Origin: Petrocella sp024636985
GTDB lineage: Bacteria > Bacillota > Clostridia > Lachnospirales > Vallitaleaceae
Direction: 5' to 3'
DNA length: 64,000 nt
Assembly (NCBI GenBank): GCA_024636985.1
Contig: JAGXFY010000081.1
Location: 18,289 to 82,288 of the forward strand
Shown: piece by piece, positions 8,224-18,319 of the stretch
Layout of the letters: the number at the start of each line of letters is the position of its first letter
Position numbering within the stretch: position 1 is the first letter of the stretch
Program-made: the position numbers and the translations under genes
The notes under the pieces: model-generated
Databases searched by the model: none
What the model saw: only the letters and a program-made list of their open reading frames with translations
Told to the model about the DNA's origin: nothing

Positions 8224-10266
8224 TTATACCAGTGAATTAACGTCAAGTATCAGAGCTACTTCACCGTCACCAAGTATCGTTGCACCGGCAATCATCTTCA
8301 AGTTCGTTAAGTATTTTCCTAGTGTCTTGATAACGATTTCCTGTTGTCCAATGAGTGAATCTACAACAAAACCAGCCAACTTGTCACCTTTGTTTACTAT
8401 AACCACTGTTATGGATGTTTTATTCTCATTTTGTGCCTGTAGGTCTAATTTATCATGTAATCTGATGATAGGAATGACACGTCCTCTAAGGTTGATGACT
8501 TCTGAACCCTGAATATATTTGATATCCGAGATTTTGACATCTTCGATGTTTTGAATGGAGTTAAGTGGTATTGCGTATTTTTCTTCATTCAATTGTACCA
8601 TCAATGCCTGTATAATCGCTAAGGTTAGTGGTAATCTAATGATGAAAGTACTACCTTTACCAAGTGCAGTCTTAACTTCAATGTCACCGCCAAGGGCTTC
8701 TATCTTAGTCTTAACAACATCTAGACCAACGCCACGACCGGATACATCTGAAATCTTATCCGCTGTTGAAAAACTTGGTCTAAACAACAATTCTATGATT
8801 TCTTGATCGCTCATCGTGTTCGCTTGATCATAGCTAATCGCACCACTATTAATGGCTTTGTTTTTCACTTTAGTTACATCAATACCCGCGCCATCTTCAC
8901 CGACTTCAATAACAACATTGTTGCCGTCTTGATATGCCTTAAGATATACGTTGCCTGTTGCATCTTTACCACTTCTTACACGAGTATCCGGTGTCTCAAG
9001 GCCATGATCCCCTGCATTACGAATAAGGTGTACCAATGGGTCTCCTATTTCATCTATAACTGTTCTGTCAAGCTCTGTCTCTTCACCTGACATATGTAAG
9101 ACCATTTGTTTGTTCAGTTTTCTGGACAAATCCCTTATGAGTCTTGGGAATCTATTAAATACTCTTTCAATCGGTACCATTCTGACTTTCATAACAGCAT
9201 CGTGCAGATTGGTTGTGATTCTTTCTAAGTATTCAATTTGTTCAGAAAAATTGGTGTTTGTATTCTCAACGGTGAGTAATCCGTTCTTAATAATGATGAG
9301 CTCGCTTACTAGATTCATTAAAGTATCTAGTCTTTCTATGTCGACTCTTACCGTTCTATTGGTTACAGGTTTATTGGCAGACTTAGAATCCGAGTCTTTT
9401 GTTCTTCCTTTTTGTTGATCGTCCTCTTCATCCTTTAAGTCATCTTCTTCACTTACTGGCGCAGTAATCGCTGTTTCAAGATCAACTTCATCAATTAAAA
9501 CTTTTTCCACTTCAGCAATATTCCCCAAATCATGTATAAACTTATCTTCACCTTCTGAGGACACCACCACAACTGAAAAATCGAAGTCAAATTTTTCATC
9601 TTCTATGTCTTGAACAGCTGGATCTGATTTTATGATTGATCCAAGTTTTTCCAGTGTTCTAAATATAATGAAAGCTCTTGCTGATTTGAGTACACAACCT
9701 TCTGATAAATAGATGGTTATGCCAAAACTTTTTAGGTTCTCTTTTTTTGCCTGAACAACAGCATGTCGTTCAAAATCAGTAAACACAAGAGCTTGATGTT
9801 TTCGTTCGTTTACGATTTCATCTGTCTTTGTATCTTGACTTACCCTTGCTTCCGTTTTTGTGGTTGCTTCGGCTGATTTTTTTTCACCATTTAGGGCAGC
9901 ATTAAGTGCATCGATGATTGCTTTATATTCTTTCTCACCTTCGTTACCGGTTTGAACAATGGATTCTACATATTGCTCTAAAGCATCCAGACATTTGAAC
10001 ATTGTGTCTAATAAATTGGCATCAATTGCCATATTTCCCAGTCTGATCTCCGATAACACGTTTTCCATGTCATGGGTCAGTTGGTTCATCCGCTTAAAGC
10101 CCATGGTTGCCGCCATACCTTTTAAAGTATGGGCTGATCTAAATACTTCGTTAATTAAATCCTTATCACTAGGCTTACTTTCCAGGGCCAATAAGCATGT
10201 GTTTAGGCTTTGTAAATGTTCTTTTGACTCATCAATAAAGATTTCTAGATATTGACTTACGTCCAT
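8224..10266 (-). CDS. cheA: Chemotaxis histidine kinase CheA
   Basis: Autophosphorylates on a histidine under receptor control and passes the phosphate to CheY and CheB. Domains in order: P1 Hpt with His46 in SAHTLKG; P2 substrate-docking region (about 150-270); an acidic linker with EEDDLKDEEDD; P3 dimerisation helices (RVDIERLDTLMNLVSEL, about 308-325); P4 ATPase with LIRNAGDHGLE, GAGIDV and GRGVGLDVV; and the P5 CheW-like domain at the C terminus. 680 residues. Its start overlaps the cheB stop by one base. Confidence 0.98.
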   Translation of the reverse strand: MDVSQYLEIFIDESKEHLQSLNTCLLALESKPSDKDLINEVFRSAHTLKGMAATMGFKRMNQLTHDMENVLSEIRLGNMAIDANLLDTMFKCLDALEQYVESIVQTGNEGEKEYKAIIDALNAALNGEKKSAEATTKTEARVSQDTKTDEIVNERKHQALVFTDFERHAVVQAKKENLKSFGITIYLSEGCVLKSARAFIIFRTLEKLGSIIKSDPAVQDIEDEKFDFDFSVVVVSSEGEDKFIHDLGNIAEVEKVLIDEVDLETAITAPVSEEDDLKDEEDDQQKGRTKDSDSKSANKPVTNRTVRVDIERLDTLMNLVSELIIIKNGLLTVENTNTNFSEQIEYLERITTNLHDAVMKVRMVPIERVFNRFPRLIRDLSRKLNKQMVLHMSGEETELDRTVIDEIGDPLVHLIRNAGDHGLETPDTRVRSGKDATGNVYLKAYQDGNNVVIEVGEDGAGIDVTKVKNKAINSGAISYDQANTMSDQEIIELLFRPSFSTADKISDVSGRGVGLDVVKTKIEALGGDIEVKTALGKGSTFIIRLPLTLAIIQALMVQLNEEKYAIPLNSIQNIEDVKISDIKYIQGSEVINLRGRVIPIIRLHDKLDLQAQNENKTSITVVIVNKGDKLAGFVVDSLIGQQEIVIKTLGKYLTNLKMIAGATILGDGEVALILDVNSLV

Positions 10267-11348
10267 TAAAGCACCCCCAATTTCTTGGTAATCGTTTCTG
10301 ATATTTTATTTAGTGACACAATTTCGTTGGCAAGACCGGCCTCTACCACTGACTTTGGCATGCCGTATACGACACATGAAGCTTCATCTTGAGCAACGAT
10401 ATGAATGTTTCTCTTACCACATAGTTCTTTTAGTCCCAACGTACCATCTGCTCCCATACCCGTCATGATAACACCAACATATTGTCTCTGCCTGAGCTTG
10501 GCTAGTGAGCGCATCATAACATTTACAGCCGGTTTATGACCACCAACTGGTTCTTCATTCGATAGCTCTATGAATAAAGTACCATCACTTTTCTCACTCA
10601 CAATCAAATGACGATCTCCCGGCGCTATATAAGCCCAACCGTTCTTGATGACATCACCATGCTCTGCTTCTTTGACGTTAATACTGCTAAGTTGATCCAA
10701 CCTATTTGCCAATGATTTCGTGAATCCAGGTGGCATATGTTGTACAACTACAATACCGGCATCAATATTGGAAGGTAGATAAGGCAACACATATTGGAGT
10801 GCTCTAGGACCACCCGTTGATGTTCCAATTGCAACAAGATTATTACTCACACCTTGCTTCGTTGGCACTTTTGCTGTTTTTTGACTCGACATAATTGTAC
10901 TGGTCGTTGGCGGTTTCATTTCTACAGCCGCACGTATACCAACATTGGCCGCTAAAAAGAGTTTCTCCAACAACTCTACTTTGACTTCTTCTGAATTAAC
11001 CTTGAATATGTTACTTGGCTTGCCTAAAAAATCTATGGCACCAAACTCCAATGCTTCTATCGTCTCTTTTGCACCTTCCTTTGTGAGGGTGCTCATCATA
11101 ACAACCGGTGTTGGCATTGTTGATTGAAGCCTTTTTAACATGGTTAGTCCGTCCATGACTGGCATTTGAACATCTAATGATATGACGTCCGGGTTTAGCG
11201 CTTTAACCTGTTCAAGACCTTCTTTACCGTTAGATGCAGTTCCGACAACTTCAAATCTACTGTCAGAACTAATTATATCACTAATTACCCTTCTCATGAA
11301 TGCAGAGTCATCAATTATGAGAACTTTTTTTGTTTTTTCCATCTTCAT
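10266..11348 (-). CDS. cheB: Protein-glutamate methylesterase/glutamine deamidase CheB
   Basis: Response regulator that demethylates chemoreceptors when phosphorylated by CheA. N-terminal receiver domain: VLIIDDSAFMRRV, phosphorylated aspartate in VISLDVQMPVMDG. C-terminal methylesterase: catalytic serine in IGTSTGGPRAL, histidine in VVQHMPPGFT and aspartate in MTGMGADG. About 360 residues, normal. The ATG chosen overlaps the TGA of ycgR and has AAGGA five bases upstream. No cheR methyltransferase is in the window, so it must be encoded elsewhere. Confidence 0.97.
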   Translation of the reverse strand: MKMEKTKKVLIIDDSAFMRRVISDIISSDSRFEVVGTASNGKEGLEQVKALNPDVISLDVQMPVMDGLTMLKRLQSTMPTPVVMMSTLTKEGAKETIEALEFGAIDFLGKPSNIFKVNSEEVKVELLEKLFLAANVGIRAAVEMKPPTTSTIMSSQKTAKVPTKQGVSNNLVAIGTSTGGPRALQYVLPYLPSNIDAGIVVVQHMPPGFTKSLANRLDQLSSINVKEAEHGDVIKNGWAYIAPGDRHLIVSEKSDGTLFIELSNEEPVGGHKPAVNVMMRSLAKLRQRQYVGVIMTGMGADGTLGLKELCGKRNIHIVAQDEASCVVYGMPKSVVEAGLANEIVSLNKISETITKKLGVL

Positions 11349-12007
11349 CACAATCCTTTTTTGTTTTTTCTACGGCGTCTTTCCTCTTCAAAAATAAATT
11401 TTATGATTATTTCTCTTTCCTCTATTGTTATTTCATCAAAGACAACGCGATTTTCATAGATGTTATCTTGTGCTCTCAAATTGGATGATTCTACTATGAC
11501 ACCTGAAAGATAGAGATGGCATTCTTCCTGTTCATAGTTCAATTGTAAGTGATTAATGACGCCTTTCTTATCCAATAATTTTTTCTTGGAAGTAAAGCGT
11601 ATACCTCCACCACTAATGTCAAGAATAATGCCTTCTTCCCATTCTCCATTATCATCATCTTTGTAGTGAAACGTCAACATACAATCCAAACGATAGTATT
11701 GCCTGCGTTGATATTTTTGAAGTGCACTTTGAACCTCAAGTTTAATGAGGTATAGGTTATCATCTCTTATACGTTCGGTCACCGCTACTTCACATCTATA
11801 TAAGCCATTACTTGTATAAACACACATACCATAATTCTGGTTGAGCTCTAAGGAAATAATCCTACCGCTTTCCATAGGTGCCAGTATAATGATTTCTCCC
11901 TCTTCTGAGACTTCCTGTATCTTACTTATATACTTTTCTTGTTTTTCTCCCATGAGTTGTTGAACTTCAAGTTCAATCTTATCCCCTACCTCAATACCTT
12001 TATACAT
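11348..12007 (-). CDS. ycgR: PilZ-domain flagellar brake protein (YcgR family)
   Basis: Binds cyclic di-GMP and slows or steers the flagellar motor in the organisms where the family has been studied. N-terminal YcgR-type beta barrel (about 1-95) followed by a PilZ domain with the c-di-GMP-binding pair RRQYYRLDC (about 104-112) and DISGGGIRF (about 131-139). About 219 residues. The fourth codon ATG is preferred, with AAGGATGG upstream. Its location between flhG and cheB couples c-di-GMP input to the motor operon. Confidence 0.92.
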   Translation of the reverse strand: MYKGIEVGDKIELEVQQLMGEKQEKYISKIQEVSEEGEIIILAPMESGRIISLELNQNYGMCVYTSNGLYRCEVAVTERIRDDNLYLIKLEVQSALQKYQRRQYYRLDCMLTFHYKDDDNGEWEEGIILDISGGGIRFTSKKKLLDKKGVINHLQLNYEQEECHLYLSGVIVESSNLRAQDNIYENRVVFDEITIEEREIIIKFIFEEERRRRKNKKGL

Positions 12008-12018
12008 AGTCACCATCC

Positions 12019-12909
12019 TTATGTGAATTTTTTCAATCTTAATATAGTGTTGAAAAGGTTGCCAAGTCCTCGCTCTTGTTCCGGTTGTGTTGTTCCGTTA
12101 ATCATCCTGTCCGCCAATTCTTCAAACCCCTTCGTGATGATGGATTTTGGGAAAAGGATGGAGACAGGCTTTTGTTCAACGACAGCTTTAACCAAGTGCT
12201 TGTCGTTCGGCAAATACCCTATATTCGTTAAGTCTAAGTCAAGGTATTTATTGGTAACCTTATTTAACTTGTTAAAAATCTCTTTGCCTTCTGCTACGGT
12301 ATCTGTTCTGTTTACCAATAGGTTGATGAGTTTTTGGTCAACATTGTTATGACGACGCTTAATGGCTTTTAAAACCGCATAGGCATCTGTTATGGACGTT
12401 GGCTCAGGTGTTGTTACTAAAAGCACTTCACTTGAAGCTGCTACAAAATCTAAAACTGAATCCGATATGCCCGCACCCGTATCAATAATTATTATATCAG
12501 CTAAACGGTCCAGTTCATATAGTTTTTCAATCATAAATGCCAACTGGTTTTTATCCAAACGCAATAGTTCTTGAACACCAGAACCGCCTGAAATGAATTC
12601 AATGCCAAGTGGACCTGATGTAAGAACCTCTGTAATATCCTTGTTATTATAGATCATATCAAACATATTATATTTAGGAACAATGCCAAATATAACCTCT
12701 ACATTGGCCAGTCCAAAATCTGCATCAAAAATAATGACTCTTTTTCCAAGTTTTTTAAACTGAATAGCCAGATTCACAGATACATTCGATTTTCCGACGC
12801 CACCTTTACCACTTGTCACGGTGATGACACGGGCGCCAATAGGTCTTATACTTGCATCAGCTCTTTTTACAATATTTCTTAGATTAGCCGCTTGATCCAT
12901 ATCATTCAT
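12019..12909 (-). CDS. flhG: Flagellar number regulator FlhG, MinD/ParA-type ATPase
   Basis: Controls flagellar number and placement together with the GTPase FlhF, and in Bacillus-type systems helps C-ring assembly with FliM/FliY. The deviant Walker A motif VTSGKGGVGKSNV (about 29-41), DADFGLANVEV, and IIIDTGAGIS are clear. The final LRLKKF segment may be part of the membrane helix. 296 residues. Its start overlaps flhF by eight bases; GGGGG lies just before the ATG, and a second ATG three codons in is a possible alternative. Confidence 0.96.
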   Translation of the reverse strand: MNDMDQAANLRNIVKRADASIRPIGARVITVTSGKGGVGKSNVSVNLAIQFKKLGKRVIIFDADFGLANVEVIFGIVPKYNMFDMIYNNKDITEVLTSGPLGIEFISGGSGVQELLRLDKNQLAFMIEKLYELDRLADIIIIDTGAGISDSVLDFVAASSEVLLVTTPEPTSITDAYAVLKAIKRRHNNVDQKLINLLVNRTDTVAEGKEIFNKLNKVTNKYLDLDLTNIGYLPNDKHLVKAVVEQKPVSILFPKSIITKGFEELADRMINGTTQPEQERGLGNLFNTILRLKKFT

Positions 12910-14074
12910 TGCCCCCTAATACTTGTCTAGCAATTTCATGTGGATTAATGTCACTGATATCATCAGGAACGTTTTGTCCAAATGTCACATAAGATAGCTT
13001 AGCCCCAGTCGCTAGTTTCACATTCAATACATTACCATAACAAGTGGTCTCATCCAGTTTGGTGAATATTATCTTGTAATCTGTCATTGTATCATACACA
13101 CTGGTAATGTTCATCAGGTCTTTATAACCCGTTGCAACACTAAGTACAAGATAAACCTCTTTTTCATCTACAGCATTTAATAGCCCTTTTAATTCATTCT
13201 GATGTTCTACGTTCTTATGTGATCGACCTGCAGTGTCAATCAGTATTAAGTCTTTGTCTTTGAAGTCATTGACCGCTTCTGTTAATTCTTCTTTTGTATA
13301 AACGACTTTAATGGGAATGTTTAAGATATTCGCATAGGTTCTTAGTTGTTCTACTGCAGCAATTCTGTAAGTATCCGAAGTGATGAGTGCTACATCCTTA
13401 CCCATATTCAGCGTGAAGAAGGATGCAATTTTGGCTATTGTCGTTGTCTTACCTACACCTGTTGGCCCAACAAAAAAGACCGTATTTTTTTTGTCCTCAT
13501 TAATCGTCGCATGATCGGATAACAGTTTGATGATACGTTTATAAACGACAGCAATAACATCTGTGACCTCTTCTTGATCATCACTATTTAATCCTGAAAT
13601 GCCGGCTGTCAGTTGGTTTACAATCTCTTCTCGGACCTCATGGTCGATGAGTTGTTCATAAACCACTTTGATGACAGATGCATTCACAACTTCATGGCTA
13701 CTATCAACTTCTTGTGTCTCCATCTTATCTCTTCTGTTTTCATCCGGTAATTTGTCGATTAGAGATTTAAACTTCTCCAGATAAGCCTTTGCTTCATTTT
13801 CTTCCTCTTGCATCCGTTCTTGCCCAACCGGTTGTTGGAAGGTTTTTTGTGTCTGCCTTTTTCTTAAAAAGTTAGGCTCCCTATCACCATCATCCAAAAG
13901 ACTATGGTCATCAAGGGCTGCCGTCACTTCCACATAAGGCTTTTTGAAGAGCTTGTAGAAACCTCTTGGCTTTATATTCTTAACACTAACGATTAAGGCT
14001 TCTTTTCCCAGCTCTTCTTTCACTTTGAGCATGGCGTCCTTTTCATTGGCGCCTTCATATTTTCTGATCTTCAT
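12902..14074 (-). CDS. flhF: Flagellar biosynthesis GTPase FlhF (SRP family)
   Basis: SRP-type GTPase that sets where flagella are built; its GTPase is stimulated by FlhG. Basic N-terminal B region (about 1-120), N domain helices, then the G domain: VFFVGPTGVGKTTTIAKIA (G1, about residue 200), LITSDTYRIAAVEQLRTYA (G2), LILIDTAGRSHKN (G3) and IIFTKLDET (G4). 390 residues, normal. Start overlaps the flhA stop (TAATG). Confidence 0.97.
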   Translation of the reverse strand: MKIRKYEGANEKDAMLKVKEELGKEALIVSVKNIKPRGFYKLFKKPYVEVTAALDDHSLLDDGDREPNFLRKRQTQKTFQQPVGQERMQEEENEAKAYLEKFKSLIDKLPDENRRDKMETQEVDSSHEVVNASVIKVVYEQLIDHEVREEIVNQLTAGISGLNSDDQEEVTDVIAVVYKRIIKLLSDHATINEDKKNTVFFVGPTGVGKTTTIAKIASFFTLNMGKDVALITSDTYRIAAVEQLRTYANILNIPIKVVYTKEELTEAVNDFKDKDLILIDTAGRSHKNVEHQNELKGLLNAVDEKEVYLVLSVATGYKDLMNITSVYDTMTDYKIIFTKLDETTCYGNVLNVKLATGAKLSYVTFGQNVPDDISDINPHEIARQVLGGNE

Positions 14075-16110
14075 TATATGGTCACCATCCCCACTGATTG
14101 TAATTCGATAGTTGGATCAAGTTCACTATAGGATATGACAATAATATCCGGATAACGTTCCTCAATCATTCTTTTATAATATATTCTAACGATAGGTGAC
14201 GTCAAGATAATTGGCACTCGACCTGATGCAACTAATTTCTCAGCTTCTGATCCTGTAGCTTTTAATACCTTTTCCATAGATTCTGGATCTAAAGTGAGAT
14301 AGGTCCCTTGCTCGGATTGTTTGACATGGTCCATAATCAACTGTTCTATCGTCGGATCTAAGGTGATGACTTGATTGGTTTCACCATCAAAGAATTTTGC
14401 ACTTATTGAACGTTTTAATGCTTGTCTTACATATTCAGTCAATAAGTCCGGGTCCCTAGATACACTTGCATTATCCGCTAGGATCTCAAAGACCGTTACC
14501 AAGTCTCGAATGGAGATACCTTCTTTTAACATGTTCATAAGCACTTTTTGAATCTCACCAACGGACAATAGCTTGGGTACTAATTCTTCTACCAGTGTCG
14601 GATGATTTTCACTTACGTTATTGATTAAAATCTTGACATCTTGTCGTGTTAGAAGTTCATGTAGATGCTCTTTTACAATCTCAGTCAAATGGGTTGCGAT
14701 AATTGAAGGTGGATCTACAACAGTATAACCAAGGGTCTCGGCTCTTTCTCTCTGTCCTTCGGTTATCCATAATGCCGGGAGTTTGAAGGCTGGTTCAATC
14801 GTCTCTATACCATCAATCTCCTCTTCTACATAACCGGGGTTCATGGCCATATAATGGTCAAAAAGAATCTCACCTTCTGCTATCTGCGTACCTTTGATTT
14901 TGATAATATACTGGTTAGGGTTCAGTTGAATGTTATCCCTAAGTCTTATAATAGGAACTATTGTTCCTAATTCTAAAGCAATCTGCCTACGAATCATGAC
15001 CACCCTATCCAGTAGATCACCGCCTTGGCTGACATCTGCAAGTGGAATGATACCATAACCAAATTCCAATTCAATCGGATCCACTTGCAATAAGGATACG
15101 ACATTTTCCGGCTTCCTAACCGCCTCTGCTTCAACATCTTCTGACGAGATTTCTTCTTCAATTGCTTGAACCTGCATTTCAGTTTGCATCCTTCTACCTA
15201 CTAAAACGATACCAAGTCCGAATCCACTGACGATAATCGGATTCAGTGGGGTAACGATGCCAAGAAAAATCAACACACTTCCTGCTAAATAGAGTACTTT
15301 TGGCATTGAACCTAACTCTTTTAACAATGTATCACTAACATCGGCTTCTTTTGATACTTTGGTTACCAAAATACCGGTTGCAAGAGAAATCAATAGTGCA
15401 GGAATCTGACTGACCAGACCGTCACCAATAGTAAGTATGGTATAAACACTAAGGGCTTCACTGACTTCCATACCCTTGTTAAAAATACCAATTAATATAC
15501 CGCCAGTAATGTTGATCATGGTTATGATCAATCCGGCTATGGCATCCCCTTTTACGAACTTACTTGCACCATCCATGGAACCGTAGAAACTGGCTTCATC
15601 TTGGATTTTTTGTCGTCTTTCCCTGGCTTGAAGTTCATCTATAAGTCCGGAGTTCAAATCCGCGTCAATGGCCATCTGTTTACCGGGCATAGCATCTAGT
15701 GTAAACCTTGCTGCTACTTCTGCAACTCTCTCTGATCCTTTTGTAATAACCATAAAGTTGATGATGACCAAGATGATGAAGATGACGATACCGACAACCA
15801 GGTCACTACCACCTACAAAACCTCCAAAGGTCTCAATGACGTTACCGGCTTCACCTGTTGTCAATATTAATCTGGTAGAGGAAACGTTTAGAGCCAAACG
15901 ATAGACGGTTACAAAAAGTAATATGGATGGGAAAGAAGACATTTCAAGTGCTTCTCTCGCAAAAAGTGCATTGAACAATATTATGAGCGCTAATGCAATA
16001 TTTAAGGTGATGAATAAATCCAAGAAGATAGAAGGTATAGGTAATATCATGATGATTATGGCCATGATAAGAAACATACCAATAATGATATCCCCAGCTT
16101 TCATCTTCAT
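14074..16110 (-). CDS. flhA: Flagellar export gate protein FlhA
   Basis: Central membrane component of the flagellar type III export gate that uses the proton motive force and docks chaperone-substrate complexes. Eight hydrophobic segments occupy about residues 1-310. The family (FHIPEP) signature ARFTLDAMPGKQMAIDADL is present near 140-158. The large cytoplasmic domain follows (about 345-678) with the conserved FGYGIIPLAD and EQLIMDHVKQ segments. 678 residues. The start overlaps flhB by four bases (ATGA). Confidence 0.98.
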   Translation of the reverse strand: MKMKAGDIIIGMFLIMAIIIMILPIPSIFLDLFITLNIALALIILFNALFAREALEMSSFPSILLFVTVYRLALNVSSTRLILTTGEAGNVIETFGGFVGGSDLVVGIVIFIILVIINFMVITKGSERVAEVAARFTLDAMPGKQMAIDADLNSGLIDELQARERRQKIQDEASFYGSMDGASKFVKGDAIAGLIITMINITGGILIGIFNKGMEVSEALSVYTILTIGDGLVSQIPALLISLATGILVTKVSKEADVSDTLLKELGSMPKVLYLAGSVLIFLGIVTPLNPIIVSGFGLGIVLVGRRMQTEMQVQAIEEEISSEDVEAEAVRKPENVVSLLQVDPIELEFGYGIIPLADVSQGGDLLDRVVMIRRQIALELGTIVPIIRLRDNIQLNPNQYIIKIKGTQIAEGEILFDHYMAMNPGYVEEEIDGIETIEPAFKLPALWITEGQRERAETLGYTVVDPPSIIATHLTEIVKEHLHELLTRQDVKILINNVSENHPTLVEELVPKLLSVGEIQKVLMNMLKEGISIRDLVTVFEILADNASVSRDPDLLTEYVRQALKRSISAKFFDGETNQVITLDPTIEQLIMDHVKQSEQGTYLTLDPESMEKVLKATGSEAEKLVASGRVPIILTSPIVRIYYKRMIEERYPDIIVISYSELDPTIELQSVGMVTI

Positions 16111-17240
16111 ACTCTAGCACCTTCTTTCTGACTATTCTTCAAGTTATATACAAATGCCAAAACTTCGGCAACAGTCTGATAAAGTTCCGGTGGGACCTCG
16201 TCCCCAATCTCTACTGTATAATATAATGTTCTGGCCAAAGGCTTGTTCTCAACTATCTGAATGTTAAGTTCACTTGCTTTTGCTTTGATTCTACCTGCCA
16301 TAATATCAGCACCTTTTGCAAGCACATAAGGCGCCCCAAATGTATCTTCATCATACTTAATAGCAACCGCAAAATGAGTTGGATTGGTGATAACAACATC
16401 TGCTTTCGGCAAATCCTGCATCATACGGCGCATGGAAGCTTCTCTCATCCTTTGTTTGATTTTGGATTTGATCTCCGGATTACCTTCTGATAGTTTATAC
16501 TCATCTTTTATCTCTTGTTTTGACATTTTCAACTTCTTAGCCAAGCTAAATTTTTGGTATATAAAATCAATAACGGCTACAATCATAAAAAACATACCAA
16601 TACGAATCCCCATATCAAGGGCTATATCCATAATCAGCGCATAAGTCTCAAGCACCGGTAACTCATAAAATAAATAGATCAGATTCTCATATTCCCTAAG
16701 AGAAAAATACACAATCGTCAGAATGATGCCTATTTTTATAATTGACTTAATCAATTCTACCAATGTTTTTAATGAGAACATCCGCTTCAAACCACTTATT
16801 GGACTAATATTGCTAAGTTTGGGTTGCATCGGTTTCATATTAGGTTTCCAACCCACCTGAAATAGATTGGCAAGAAAGGCTACAAGAAATGAAATCATGC
16901 ACAAAGGGACAATCATAAATGCACCCTCAATCAAAATATGTTGCATCAAACTTTTTGCAAAATTAGGTGTTATTTCCCTTGTCCCAAAGAGATTAGTAAG
17001 TTCTTCCGTAAGTTTGATTGTGCGTTCAATGATGTTCGGCCCTAATATTTTAATAGATGCAAACATAATGACCAACATAAAAGTGGTCGTAATCTCATTG
17101 CTTTTAGCAACTTGACCTTCTTCTCTCGCCTTTTCCTTTTTTCTTGGCGTTGCTTGTTCTGTCTTTTCGCCACCACCACCCTCAGCAAAAAGCTGAAGAT
17201 TCATTGGAAGACTTGTGCATCTGTTTTTATCGTTCATCAT
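16107..17240 (-). CDS. flhB: Flagellar export switch protein FlhB
   Basis: Membrane component of the export apparatus that switches substrate class from rod/hook to filament after self-cleavage. Four hydrophobic segments lie between about residues 50 and 230; the cytoplasmic domain carries the autocleavage motif NPTH at 286-289 (VVITNPTHFAVAI). The N terminus has the typical EKTEQATPRKKEKAREEGQVAKS. 377 residues, about 15 longer than usual because of the N-terminal MMNDKNRCTSL extension; a later start would remove it, but no better ribosome site is seen. Confidence 0.97.
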   Translation of the reverse strand: MMNDKNRCTSLPMNLQLFAEGGGGEKTEQATPRKKEKAREEGQVAKSNEITTTFMLVIMFASIKILGPNIIERTIKLTEELTNLFGTREITPNFAKSLMQHILIEGAFMIVPLCMISFLVAFLANLFQVGWKPNMKPMQPKLSNISPISGLKRMFSLKTLVELIKSIIKIGIILTIVYFSLREYENLIYLFYELPVLETYALIMDIALDMGIRIGMFFMIVAVIDFIYQKFSLAKKLKMSKQEIKDEYKLSEGNPEIKSKIKQRMREASMRRMMQDLPKADVVITNPTHFAVAIKYDEDTFGAPYVLAKGADIMAGRIKAKASELNIQIVENKPLARTLYYTVEIGDEVPPELYQTVAEVLAFVYNLKNSQKEGARV

Positions 17241-18025
17241 CTTGGCATCATACCTTCTATAATATCTTGCATCAACTTTTCTGTATCGCTGATGATTACG
17301 TCACTAATGATTGAGAATAGAGCTAATGTCAAATAGATTGTAATGACTCCTAATAATATCTTAATCGGAAACCCGATAACAAACATATTCAATTGAGGTA
17401 CAGCTCTTGCTAGGACACCAAGCACGACATTGGTAATAATCATAACAAAGAATATGGGGGCTGCTATTTGGAGTGCTAATACAAAGTATGTTTCTAAATA
17501 TTCAACAATACTTGAATAAAGTTGATTAGATAGAGAGATCTTTCCTAAGGGAATCAAATAATAACTGTTAATTAGTGCTCTTAGAAACATATGATGAGCA
17601 TCGGTAACTAAGGTAATCATAATTAATAGGTAGTAATATAGATTACCGGTAATGGTTAATTGAATCTGACTTGTAGGGTCAAATACATTCACCATGGAGA
17701 AGCCAATCTGTGCATCAATGAACTGACCGGACAAAGTGACAATTGAAAACACGATATAAGCGCCAAAACCAATGAGCCATCCCACAAAAAATTCTTTGAT
17801 CACAATGACCGCAAAATTGACCACGTCCCTACTGGATACAGTCAGCTCAAATGGAATCGTGGCCATAAGAATAACACTAAGGAAAAAAGTGACGGCAATT
17901 TTGGCCATATAAGGGACACTTCGATTACCAAACACCGGTACAATCAGCAACAACCCTAAGGCACGAACAAATACCAACAATAAAGCATCCAGAAACATAT
18001 AAGGATCAGATAATAATAGCTGCAT
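17237..18025 (-). CDS. fliR: Flagellar export protein FliR
   Basis: Membrane protein of the export-gate core, assembling with FliP and FliQ into the helical substrate channel. About six hydrophobic segments across 262 residues, with family-like VFGNRSVPYMAKIAVTFFLS near the N terminus and a conserved GFPIKILLGVIT in the C-terminal third. GGGGATGGG precedes the ATG. It overlaps flhB by four bases. In a few clostridia FliR is fused to FlhB; here the two are separate genes. Confidence 0.96.
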   Translation of the reverse strand: MQLLLSDPYMFLDALLLVFVRALGLLLIVPVFGNRSVPYMAKIAVTFFLSVILMATIPFELTVSSRDVVNFAVIVIKEFFVGWLIGFGAYIVFSIVTLSGQFIDAQIGFSMVNVFDPTSQIQLTITGNLYYYLLIMITLVTDAHHMFLRALINSYYLIPLGKISLSNQLYSSIVEYLETYFVLALQIAAPIFFVMIITNVVLGVLARAVPQLNMFVIGFPIKILLGVITIYLTLALFSIISDVIISDTEKLMQDIIEGMMPR

Positions 18026-18035
18026 ATCCCATCCC

Positions 18036-18308
18036 CTATCTTATAATATATTGACCGAAATTATCAACAACCCGAACAAAAAGTTCAACCATTCTCCCCA
18101 TCATCCAAGGTCCAAAAAAATAAACACCCAAGAAAACGGCAAATATTTTGGGTACAAATGCCAAAGTTTGCTCCTGAATAGATGTTATGGTTTGAAAGAC
18201 ACTGATGAGCAATCCTACTACCAGAGCCAACATTAGTAATGGTCCAGACACAATGATAACCGTCATGACAGCTTGTTGCATCAAATCAATGACCATATCT
18301 TCACTCAT
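18036..18308 (-). CDS. fliQ: Flagellar export protein FliQ
   Basis: Small two-helix membrane protein of the export-gate core (four copies with FliP and FliR in characterised systems). 90 residues with hydrophobic segments at about 17-40 and 50-75 and the family sequence SIQEQTLAFVPKIFAVF. AGGTGG precedes the ATG. Placed between fliP and fliR in the usual order. Confidence 0.97.
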   Translation of the reverse strand: MSEDMVIDLMQQAVMTVIIVSGPLLMLALVVGLLISVFQTITSIQEQTLAFVPKIFAVFLGVYFFGPWMMGRMVELFVRVVDNFGQYIIR

Positions 18309-18319
18309 ATTACCACCTC

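Noticed and set aside
18051..18236. Plus-strand frame opposite fliQ
   Set aside because: Antisense to a conserved export gene with no ribosome site.
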